Source of the DNA: JAGOBX01 sp036733285
GTDB taxonomy: Bacteria; JAGOBX01
Assembly (NCBI GenBank): GCA_036733285.1
Contig: DAINAU010000058.1
Location: forward strand, 1 to 24,164
Direction: 5' to 3'
DNA: 24,164 nucleotides
How positions within the stretch are numbered: the stretch's first letter is position 1; the number at the start of each line of letters is the position of its first letter. The notes under the pieces were generated by a model. It did not search any database and had not been told where the DNA came from. It saw only the letters and a program-made list of their open reading frames with translations. Below are positions 8,292-15,507 of the stretch, in pieces. The position numbers and the translations under genes were made by a program.

Positions 8292-8795
8292 TTACCCGTT
8301 AAAAATTTGAGATTGTTCCAATTCGAAAATTGAAAACAATTCGGATAACTTGATTTTTTCAGACGCGGAAATTTTTTCTCCGAGACTAGGGTATTTTTTC
8401 GAAGCCGAAGCGATTAGAACCGGCAGTTCTTTAATTAAAAATAACGCTATTTCTTTTTCAATATCAGGAAAGTTAGATATGATTTTTTTTGCTTCGGAAA
8501 AATATTTATAATCGTTTTTTTCAAAAGATTCTATTTTTTTTTCTATTTCGCCGTTAGGAACCGTTTCAAGCGCTTCAATAGCTGAAGTTAAAAATGAACC
8601 CGAATAATAATTATAAAATTTAATCAGGAAAACCGAAAATTCTTTAGCTTCGAGAATTGAAACGCCGCCGTCTGCCGAGGAAATGTAAGCGAATAATTTT
8701 GAAGGCAGTAATCCGATGATAATTATTTCATCGATTCCGCATACGGATTTAAAATCGTTTGCGGAATTATTTTCAATCCGATTATTTTTTTCCAT
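8292..8795 (-). CDS. Unknown 167-residue protein, faint TerB-like pattern
   Basis: No family is recognised with confidence. The protein looks soluble and largely helical, without a signal peptide. One segment, LFAYISSADGGVSILEAKEF, recalls the acidic ADG-x-(3-5)-E repeat of TerB-like domains. The C-terminal segment (LGEKISASEKIKLSELFSIFE) could be the matching second half; this is only a resemblance. A TTG at 8810 would add five residues, but the GAGAGG site at 8801-8806 lies 5 bases before the ATG at 8795, which decides the start. It is the first gene of the - operon and abuts the radical SAM gene. It may be a regulator or partner for the genes behind it. Confidence 0.7.
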   Translation of the reverse strand: MEKNNRIENNSANDFKSVCGIDEIIIIGLLPSKLFAYISSADGGVSILEAKEFSVFLIKFYNYYSGSFLTSAIEALETVPNGEIEKKIESFEKNDYKYFSEAKKIISNFPDIEKEIALFLIKELPVLIASASKKYPSLGEKISASEKIKLSELFSIFELEQSQIFNG

Positions 8796-8800
8796 ATAAT

Positions 8801-8806
8801 CCTCTC
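8801..8806 (-). promoter_or_regulatory. Ribosome binding site GAGAGG
   Basis: GAGAGG on - (CCTCTC on +) ends 5 bases before the ATG at 8795. It favours that start over the TTG at 8810. Confidence 0.7.
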
Positions 8807-8825
8807 TCAAATATTTATTGCATAT

Positions 8826-8853
8826 ATTATAATAATTATTATTGACAAATCAA
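8826..8853 (-). promoter_or_regulatory. Probable promoter of the leftward glycan operon
   Basis: On -, TTGATT (8853-8848) and TATAAT (8831-8826) are 16 bases apart. The -35 box touches the -35 box of the rightward promoter (8842-8847), so the two cannot easily be occupied together. The region is very AT-rich, which weakens the call. Confidence 0.45.
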
Positions 8854-8868
8854 ATAAAATTTTATAAT
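8842..8868 (+). promoter_or_regulatory. Probable promoter of the SpsE/NeuB-like gene
   Basis: A perfect TTGACA (8842-8847) and a perfect TATAAT (8863-8868), 15 bases apart, which is slightly short. The ATG at 8907 follows a GGGG-containing site (8891-8897, AGGGGTG) with a 9-base spacer. Confidence 0.6.
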
Positions 8869-8906
8869 TTTACATTATTGAAAAATATGCAGGGGTGTAA
8901 AACTTT

Positions 8907-9908
8907 ATGAATTTGAACTTAAAATTTAAAAATATAAACCTTGAAACCAGTCCGTTTTTTATAGCTGAAATAGGTTTTAATTTCAATAATAATATTTCGC
9001 TTGCCAAAGAAATGATTTGCGCGGCGAAAGAAAGCTTGGCGGACGCCGTCAAATTACAGTCTTTTAAAGCGGATTATCTGCTTCTTGAATCCGAACCCGC
9101 TTATGAAATAATTAAACAAAACGAATTATCGGAGGAAAATCATTTTATATTGAAAGAATACGCGGATTCTTTGAAAATAGATTTGTTTTCAACGCCATTC
9201 GATTGCGGAACCCTTGATTTTATAATTAATAAATTAAAAGTTAAAATGATAAAAATCGCTTCGGGCGATATGGATTATTTTCAACTGCTTGAACAATCGG
9301 CAAAATCGGGACTTCCGGTAATACTCTCGACCGGATTCTCGGATTACAAAGAAATTTCAAAAACCGTTAAACTTATAAAAAAATATAACGACAATCTGAT
9401 AATAATGCACTGCATAGCCAATTATCCGCTGAAACCTGAAGACGCGAATCTTAACGTTATTCCTTTTTTAAAAAAAAAATTCGGATGTTCCGCAGGTTTT
9501 TCCGACCATTCGCTCGGCTCTCATCTTTGCATAGCCGCCGCAGTTTTGGGCGCGCGAGTTTTTGAAAAACATTTTACCACCGACAGAAATCTGAAAAACA
9601 TAGACAATCCGATTTCTACCGAACCCGGCGAATTTAAAAAAATGGTTAAAGAAATCAACGAAATAATTCCGGCGCTTGGAACCGGAGAAAAAAACGAATC
9701 TGAACTCGCAAAAGAAGCGAATATTAAAAGGTTTGCAAGACGTTCTGTTTTTGCCGGTTCGGATATTCTTGAAAATGAAATTATTGCCGGAGAAAAATTA
9801 AAAGTAGTAAGACCCTTTATTGAAACTTCAGTCAGACCTATGGATATAAAAAAAATCATCGGAAAAAAAAGCAAAAAAAAATATAAAACTAACGAACCGA
9901 TAATATAA
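8907..9908 (+). CDS. spsE: SpsE/NeuB-family sugar-acid synthase with SAF domain
   Basis: A 333-residue cytosolic synthase that condenses phosphoenolpyruvate with an N-acyl amino sugar to give a nine-carbon acid (sialic, legionaminic or pseudaminic type). The N-terminal TIM barrel shows FIAEIGFNFNNNISLAKEMI (18-37), VKLQSF, LFSTPFD, IKIASGD, ILSTGFSD, MHCIANYPL, and the metal-binding histidines H201 in GFSDHSLG and H222 in EKHFTTD. The antifreeze-like SAF domain follows (RRSVFAGSDI, then GEKLKVVRP, about 278-321). Length is near the usual 340-350. The usual GPDHxxS loop reads NIDNPIS, so substrate choice may differ. It is divergent from the SpsF-containing operon. The product cannot be named from sequence, so neuB, legI or pseI equivalents remain possible. 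Confidence 0.9.
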   Translation: MNLNLKFKNINLETSPFFIAEIGFNFNNNISLAKEMICAAKESLADAVKLQSFKADYLLLESEPAYEIIKQNELSEENHFILKEYADSLKIDLFSTPFDCGTLDFIINKLKVKMIKIASGDMDYFQLLEQSAKSGLPVILSTGFSDYKEISKTVKLIKKYNDNLIIMHCIANYPLKPEDANLNVIPFLKKKFGCSAGFSDHSLGSHLCIAAAVLGARVFEKHFTTDRNLKNIDNPISTEPGEFKKMVKEINEIIPALGTGEKNESELAKEANIKRFARRSVFAGSDILENEIIAGEKLKVVRPFIETSVRPMDIKKIIGKKSKKKYKTNEPII

Positions 9909-10183
9909 AGATTTCTAAGCCGCATATAATATTTTTTTTGGTATCGATAAAATATTAAAATTAAAGAAAGTAAAAAGAAAATTCGTCTTCGCCGTAATTT
10001 TAATTTATAAAATTATTGACTGAATCGTTATATTTTAAATTAGGCAATACGCGGTTTTAATCGGCAAGCCGTTAATTTTTAAAAATGAAAAAATCAATGA
10101 AAGTTTTACGCTAAGACGCCGATATAAAAAAATCTTCGAATAAAAACTCGGAATTATTGAACTTAATTTGATTGATAGTTACT

Positions 10184-10189
10184 AAAGGA
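10184..10189 (+). promoter_or_regulatory. Ribosome binding site AAAGGA
   Basis: AAAGGA ends 4 bases before the ATG at 10194 and supports that start. The 285 bases upstream (9909-10193) show no convincing gene and only weak promoter-like and hairpin elements. Confidence 0.55.
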
Positions 10190-10193
10190 TATA

Positions 10194-11828
10194 ATGAAAA
10201 TATTGTTAACTTCAGTATTTCAGCCGTTTGCGGTTGATAATAAATTTACGCGTAAAGAAATGCCAATGGATTTGCTGCGTTCGCAAATTATGAGTTTTCA
10301 AGATATATTTGTTCCGTTTATAAACTATTCCAGTTATGGATTGCATTTGATAGCGAATAATATAACAGACAGGGAAATCACAGTCCTTGATTTTCCGACT
10401 GAGGAAAAATTCGTCCGGGAAATAAAAGAAAATATTTATGAATATATAGGCGTTTCATTTATCCAGCCGAATTTTTTAAAAGCCAAGCATATGTGCGAAT
10501 TAATAAAACTTCATTCTCCGTTAAGCAAGATTATACTTGGCGGCGCAGGCGCGTTGATTCCGAATTTAAAAGAAATCACAAACGCCGATTATATATGCGT
10601 AGGCGACGGCGTTTCTTTTATGCAGGAATTGTTAGAGATAAGAAATATAAAGTTCAAGCATCCCGACGTCTACTCGTATAATCCGGTTATATTTGGGAAA
10701 AAAATAAAGCGGAAATTGGCTTATTTAATTTCCAATAGTCTCGGTTGCGATAATAATTGCGATTTTTGTATGACGTCTTCGTTTTTCGGAAAAAAAATAA
10801 GTTTGATGAAAGATAATGAAATTAAAGATTATATCTTATATCTTAACCGCGAAAAAAAAGCGGATAAAATTTTATTTGTAGGAGATGAAAATTTATTTCA
10901 AAATAATAAGAACATTTTAAATATACTGACTGAATGCCAGAATCAAGCTGAAAGTTTTATTGAGTTCAGCGTATTCTCGGCGTTTGACGAAATAATGAAA
11001 AATTCAATATTTGATATTACGCGTTCAGGCATAAGTTTAATCTGGATAGGAGTAGAATCCAAGTATTCAACCTATCAAAAAAATATAATTGACGAACTTC
11101 CGAAATTAGTCGAAAGGGTTTTGGAAGCCGGAATTTCAACGATAACTTCAATGTTGTTATGTCACGATAATCATACAAAACAAAATATTTTTGAAGATAT
11201 AGAATGGGCATATTCGCTTAATTCGCCCTATTATCAATATATGCTGTATTTGCCTTTAATAGGAACGCGGCTTTTTAAGAAAATGCGCGCGGAGAAGCGG
11301 ATATTTGATTCGATACCGTTAGAAGAAAGGCACGGTTTAAAGCAATTGACTCATTATCATCCTGAATTCACGCCGCTCGAATCTGAAAAGATTAGGGAAT
11401 ACGCGTATAAAACGGAATATGAAAGATTTGGACCGAGTATGATTCGGAATCTTGCTGTCAAAATAAACGGTTATAATTATTCGAAGAAAATTTCGAGCGA
11501 CCCGTTGCATAATAAACGGCGGAAAAAAATATATTCGGAAATTAAAAAATATCTGCCGTTTGCTCTTGCTTGTTCAAAGCTTGCGCAATTTGAACAACAT
11601 AAAAAGAATATCGAAAATGTTATTGCCGAATCTGTAAAAATCGCTGGACCGCCAACTTTAAAAGACTGGATGTTTTCAAAATATATTATTTTCAAAGGGA
11701 AACGGCACAGAAAATTTTTAAATGACGGATATTCATTGCAGCCGGAAATTCAAAAAACAGTTTATTATAATCAATCCGTTATTTTTTCGGATTCCGAAGA
11801 AACGCAGGCGGTAAAAAAATATGTTTGA
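10194..11828 (+). CDS. Second B12-binding-domain radical SAM protein
   Basis: A 544-residue protein. The N-terminal cobalamin-type domain (about 1-165) shows IGVSFIQPNFLKA, SKIILGGAGALIPNL and ADYICVGDG. The radical SAM core holds C185, C189 and C192 in LGCDNNCDFCMTSSFFG, followed by KILFVGDENLF and the SAM-contact segment WIGVESKYSTYQ. About 150 extra residues after the barrel carry many basic and aromatic residues (HPEFTPLESEKIREYAY, SMIRNLAVKINGY), as in enzymes that act on large or lipid-like substrates. The first half resembles radical SAM proteins found beside polyketide, lipid or hopanoid genes, but the reaction cannot be assigned. Its stop overlaps the start of the GNAT gene by 8 bases, implying coupled translation and a shared pathway. 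It is not close in sequence to the radical SAM protein at 6866. Confidence 0.87.
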   Translation: MKILLTSVFQPFAVDNKFTRKEMPMDLLRSQIMSFQDIFVPFINYSSYGLHLIANNITDREITVLDFPTEEKFVREIKENIYEYIGVSFIQPNFLKAKHMCELIKLHSPLSKIILGGAGALIPNLKEITNADYICVGDGVSFMQELLEIRNIKFKHPDVYSYNPVIFGKKIKRKLAYLISNSLGCDNNCDFCMTSSFFGKKISLMKDNEIKDYILYLNREKKADKILFVGDENLFQNNKNILNILTECQNQAESFIEFSVFSAFDEIMKNSIFDITRSGISLIWIGVESKYSTYQKNIIDELPKLVERVLEAGISTITSMLLCHDNHTKQNIFEDIEWAYSLNSPYYQYMLYLPLIGTRLFKKMRAEKRIFDSIPLEERHGLKQLTHYHPEFTPLESEKIREYAYKTEYERFGPSMIRNLAVKINGYNYSKKISSDPLHNKRRKKIYSEIKKYLPFALACSKLAQFEQHKKNIENVIAESVKIAGPPTLKDWMFSKYIIFKGKRHRKFLNDGYSLQPEIQKTVYYNQSVIFSDSEETQAVKKYV

Positions 11829-12726
11829 AATTTTAAAAAATAAAAGTTTGATAAAAAAATTTATTGATAATAGTAAAATACAAATTGTTCGGCCGGCGCG
11901 CGCCGATATTGATATAGCCGCTCAATGGACTGCTGAAGAAAATTGGAATCCGGGCATTAATGACGCAGACATCTATTATAAAACAGACCCGTCCGGTTTT
12001 TTTATGGGGGTTTATAATAAAGAGCCTATCGGTTTTGTGTTTTCTATCGCTTATGATAATGATTTTACAGTAGCCGGCGTATTTATTGTTAAAAAAGAGT
12101 TCCGTAATAAACGGCTCGGCGCGGAATTAGGTTTTAAGTTTCTGCCGTATTTAAAAGATAAAAACGTCAGTATAAATGCGGTTCAAAGTAAAATAAGACT
12201 TTATAGTTTCATTGGTTTTAAACCGGCTTTTAATATCAACCGATATTGTTTTATTAAAAATCAAAATCAGATTTTAGATATAACGATGAGCAATTATAAA
12301 GTTATTGCATTAAAAGAAAATTTTCCTGATTTCGATTCAGTGTATAGTTATGATAAATTATGTTTTCCGGCTGACCGTTCCAAATTATTGAGTTTATGGC
12401 TTGTTCAGCCGCAGTCGTTCGGTTTATGCGTAAAAGATGAAAAAAATAATATTCGCGGTTACGGAATAATTAGAAAGGCGTTTTGCGGATACAGATTTGA
12501 GCCGCTATACGCCGATAATATTGAAATTGCCGAATTGATATTTTTAAGCGCTTTAAAATGTTTGGAAACTGGCGCGCAGGTATTTATTGATATTCCGGAA
12601 AATAATAAGACGGCGGCGCTATTCGCGCAGAAATTTAATTTTTTTAAAATATTTTCGATGACAAGAATGTATAAAAAATTTGAGCCGCCGGTAGCGAAAG
12701 AAAAAGTTTATGGAATGTTTGAATAA
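11821..12726 (+). CDS. Two-domain GNAT N-acetyltransferase (YitH/HolE-like C-terminal domain)
   Basis: A 301-residue protein with two GNAT-type halves. The first (about 20-145) has the acetyl-CoA loop in VKKEFRNKRLGAELG (R95 to G100 standing for the R/Q-x-x-G-x-G/A motif) and the aromatic LYSFIGFKPAF segment. The second (about 160-301) has GLCVKDEKNNIRGYGIIRK, AELIFLSALK and a tail (FFKIFSMTRMYKKFEP, then VYGMF) like the second domain of YitH/HolE-type acetyltransferases. It should transfer an acetyl or other acyl group to an amine. Given the overlap with the radical SAM gene, the acceptor is probably that enzyme's substrate or product. An alternative is amino-sugar acetylation for the nearby SpsE/SpsF route. 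It converges on the Uup gene with a 20-base gap. Confidence 0.8.
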   Translation: MFEILKNKSLIKKFIDNSKIQIVRPARADIDIAAQWTAEENWNPGINDADIYYKTDPSGFFMGVYNKEPIGFVFSIAYDNDFTVAGVFIVKKEFRNKRLGAELGFKFLPYLKDKNVSINAVQSKIRLYSFIGFKPAFNINRYCFIKNQNQILDITMSNYKVIALKENFPDFDSVYSYDKLCFPADRSKLLSLWLVQPQSFGLCVKDEKNNIRGYGIIRKAFCGYRFEPLYADNIEIAELIFLSALKCLETGAQVFIDIPENNKTAALFAQKFNFFKIFSMTRMYKKFEPPVAKEKVYGMFE

Positions 12727-12746
12727 AATTTTAAATAAAATCAATT

Positions 12747-14657
12747 TTATAAGCCGCGATGTTCGAGAAAAGACCAGCGTTCATAAAGCGAATCAATTTC
12801 AACTAAAAGATTATTATAAAATTTTTGACGCTCTTTTATGATAGCGGACGGCTGCTTGTGAAATTCAGGCAAATTCATTTCGTTTTCGATATCCCGTTTT
12901 AATTTTTCGCGTTTTAAAATCTCATTTTCAATATTTGCAAATTCCTGTTTTTCGGAATATGTCAAATTAGATTTTTTTTTGGGAGGTTTTTGAGTCGGCG
13001 CAGTTTCTTTTTTTTTTGGAGGCTGTTTGCTTTGGAATGCGAGTTTTTCTATGATTTCGGCGTTATCCGAATAATTGCCCGCAAGACTTATAACGGTATT
13101 ATCGTTAGTGAACAGCAGAATGGAATCAGCCGTTTTATCAATGAAAAAGCGGTCGTGAGAAACAAATAAAATACATCCGTTAAAAGCTTTTAACGTATCT
13201 TCGAGATTCTGAAGCGTTTCAATATCAAGGTCGTTTGTCGGCTCGTCAAATAGCAGAAAATTCGCGCCTGTTGCCATACATTTTAACAGCGCAAGCCGGT
13301 TTAATTCGCCGCCGCTAAGATATTTAATTTTACCGTTCATTTGTTCGGAAGTAAAAAGCATTCTTTTAAGCAGCGAATGAGCGCGAACATTTTCGTTATT
13401 AATTTTAACGTAATCATAACCGTCGCCAATAAACTGAATGGGCGTTAATTCGGAGTCGATAGAATCTTTCAATTGCTCGTAAAAACTGAATTTAGTATTG
13501 ACGCCTGTTTCTATTTTGCCGGAATCTATTTTTTCCGCGCCTGTTAATATTTTTAATAAAGTGGATTTGCCGCAGCCGTTTGGACCGATAACGGCGGTTT
13601 TTTGATTATCCTTCATTATAAATGAAAAATCATTAAACAATATATTGCCGCCGTATTTTTTTGAAATTGAATGAAGTTCAAGAATTTTATTTCCGAGCCG
13701 CGGATACCACGAAAAATCAAAATCTGTTTTTAAAATATTTTTTTCGAGGCTTTCAGTATTCAACAACTCGTAATATCGTTCTATGCGAGCTTTTTGTTTT
13801 GTCGAACGAGCTTTAGCTCCGCGCTTTATCCAGCGCGTTTCGTTGCGCAGAATATTCAAACGGCTTGATTCCATCTGCTTGGAAATTTCAATTTCCCGGG
13901 CCTTGAACTCAAGAAAATTCGTATAATTGCCCGAATATTTTTTTATTGAACCGCAGTCGATTTCGAAAATTGTATCAACCGTATTATCAAGAAAATATCT
14001 ATCGTGCGTAACTAATAAAAGAGTTCCTGAAAATTTCTGAATGAGTTCTTCAATTATTTTTATTGTCTTAATATCAAGATGGTTAGTCGGTTCGTCAATC
14101 AGCAAAATATCCGGCTGTTCAATAAAACAACGGGCAATAGCCGCTTTTTTCCGCTGCCCTCCGCTTAAATATTTTATTTGTAATTTTAAGCCGGCGATAT
14201 CGAGTTTTTGCAATATTGATTGAATGCGGTAATAATAATCCCAACCGTTCAGCGCGTCCAATTTTTCGTGCAATTCAGCCTGTAAAATCAAATCCGGATT
14301 TTCCGAACAAGCATTTTTTTCATAATCGACAATGGTTTTTCTTATTTCAGAAAAAGCGGAATTAGTGTTGCCGTTGCAATTTAAGACGCCTGTTTCTATT
14401 TCTTGAATAATGGTATTTTCATCGTTAAATTCTGGGAATTGCGGCAGATAAGATACGGCGGCGCCTTTCTGAATATGAATTTCGCCCGAATAAGAAGAAA
14501 TAATTCCGCATAATAATTTCATCAGCGTTGATTTGCCGCTGCCGTTTCTGCCGATTAATCCTATTTTTTGACCAGGGTTTATTATTATGTCCGTATTATC
14601 GAAAATTTTTTTATTATCTATTGTTATATTTAATTTTGAACATTGAATAATTGCCAT
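12747..14657 (-). CDS. uup: ABC-F family ATPase, Uup type
   Basis: A 636-residue cytosolic protein with two ABC ATPase domains and no membrane part. Domain 1 has Walker A GRNGSGKST (36-44), signature LSGGQRKKAAIAR (164-176) and Walker B ILLIDEPTNHLD (184-195). Domain 2 has GPNGCGKST (358-366), LSGGELNRLALLK (447-459) and FLLFDEPTNDLD (467-478). The interdomain linker WIKRGAKARSTKQKARIERYYEL (about 276-298) and the C-terminal coiled coil (about 560-636, ending ERWSFLEHRGL) are the Uup subtype marks, setting it apart from EttA. ABC-F proteins act at the ribosome E site; Uup also has a reported role in DNA-related stability. A proline/lysine-rich stretch (545-562) joins the second ATPase domain to the coil. 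It is divergent from the Lol-like operon. Confidence 0.92.
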   Translation of the reverse strand: MAIIQCSKLNITIDNKKIFDNTDIIINPGQKIGLIGRNGSGKSTLMKLLCGIISSYSGEIHIQKGAAVSYLPQFPEFNDENTIIQEIETGVLNCNGNTNSAFSEIRKTIVDYEKNACSENPDLILQAELHEKLDALNGWDYYYRIQSILQKLDIAGLKLQIKYLSGGQRKKAAIARCFIEQPDILLIDEPTNHLDIKTIKIIEELIQKFSGTLLLVTHDRYFLDNTVDTIFEIDCGSIKKYSGNYTNFLEFKAREIEISKQMESSRLNILRNETRWIKRGAKARSTKQKARIERYYELLNTESLEKNILKTDFDFSWYPRLGNKILELHSISKKYGGNILFNDFSFIMKDNQKTAVIGPNGCGKSTLLKILTGAEKIDSGKIETGVNTKFSFYEQLKDSIDSELTPIQFIGDGYDYVKINNENVRAHSLLKRMLFTSEQMNGKIKYLSGGELNRLALLKCMATGANFLLFDEPTNDLDIETLQNLEDTLKAFNGCILFVSHDRFFIDKTADSILLFTNDNTVISLAGNYSDNAEIIEKLAFQSKQPPKKKETAPTQKPPKKKSNLTYSEKQEFANIENEILKREKLKRDIENEMNLPEFHKQPSAIIKERQKFYNNLLVEIDSLYERWSFLEHRGL

Positions 14658-14746
14658 ATAAAATTCCCGCGCCAGTTAAGAAGAAAAATTTAAAATTATC
14701 AGTAAATTAAACTTAAAAAAAATAAAAATTCAATAAAAAATTAAGA

Positions 14747-14773
14747 TTGACACTAAAAACCAAATAATATAAA
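14747..14773 (+). promoter_or_regulatory. Probable promoter of the Lol-like operon
   Basis: A consensus TTGACA (14747-14752) and TATAAA (14768-14773), spacing 15, followed by an AT-rich leader of about 25 bases to the ATG at 14807. No Shine-Dalgarno site is visible before that ATG. Confidence 0.5.
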
Positions 14774-14806
14774 ATTTGAAAATTATTTTTTAATTTTAAC
14801 AAGTCA

Positions 14807-15487
14807 ATGAATAAAACTGATTATATAGTCCAACTGACAAATGTAAAAAAATCTTATATGCTTGGCAAAGTCGAAGTTCAGGCGTTAAAAGGGATAACGC
14901 TTGAAATACCGCGCAAGAAATTCAATGTGATAATCGGTCAATCCGGCAGCGGTAAATCCACCTTGTTGAATATAATAGGCTGTATAGATAAACCGAGTTC
15001 GGGCGGTCTGAATGTCTGCGGTCAGGATACGGCTTTGTTAAACGACAACGAGTTATCTGATTTCCGCGCGAAAAATATCGGTTTCATTTTTCAGTCGTAT
15101 AATTTGATTCCCGTATTAAGCGTTTTCGAAAATGTTGAATATCCGCTTTTATTAAATAAAATCAAGAAGAAAGAACGCAAAGAAAAAGTTATGGAAGCCC
15201 TTGAAAATGTCAAATTGGCGGACCACTGGAAAAAAATACCGAATGAATTAAGCGGCGGTCAACGCCAGCGCGTGGCTATTGCGCGGGCTCTTGTTAAACA
15301 GCCGCAATTAGCGCTTGCCGACGAACCCACTGCAAATCTTGACCATAAAACAGGCGGAGAGATAATAAAATTAATGTATGAGATGCAAGAAAAAAAAGGC
15401 ATAACATTTATTTTTTCTACGCATGACAAAAATCTGATTTATAATGCCGAAGATATTTTTATGATTATCGACGGCGAATTATTGTAA
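14807..15487 (+). CDS. LolD/MacB-type ABC transporter ATPase
   Basis: A 226-residue ATP-binding subunit of the LolD/MacB/FtsE class of mechanotransmission transporters. Walker A is GQSGSGKST (44-52), the Q-loop is IFQSYNLIPVLSVFENVEYPL (94-114), the signature is LSGGQRQRVAIARAL (148-162), Walker B is LALADEPTANLD (168-179), and the switch histidine lies in FSTHD near the end. The Q-loop sequence with an N-V-x-x-P-L segment is typical of this class. The permease with the matching fold begins 20 bases downstream, so the pair forms one inner-membrane machine. It drives transfer of a substrate out of the inner membrane leaflet rather than through a channel. Call it LolD-like; MacB-like export cannot be excluded from the ATPase alone. 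Confidence 0.9.
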   Translation: MNKTDYIVQLTNVKKSYMLGKVEVQALKGITLEIPRKKFNVIIGQSGSGKSTLLNIIGCIDKPSSGGLNVCGQDTALLNDNELSDFRAKNIGFIFQSYNLIPVLSVFENVEYPLLLNKIKKKERKEKVMEALENVKLADHWKKIPNELSGGQRQRVAIARALVKQPQLALADEPTANLDHKTGGEIIKLMYEMQEKKGITFIFSTHDKNLIYNAEDIFMIIDGELL

Positions 15488-15507
15488 ATAATATAATATA
15501 ACATAAT

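Noticed and set aside
10058..10081. Terminator after the SpsE/NeuB-like gene
   Set aside because: The inverted pair CGGC-AA-GCCG leaves a loop of two bases and a four-base stem, too weak to call despite the following Ts.
10168..10195. Promoter TTGATT-16-TATAAT before the second radical SAM gene
   Set aside because: The -10 box overlaps the start codon, so the transcript would begin inside the gene. The TATAAT is better explained by the spacer and ATG.
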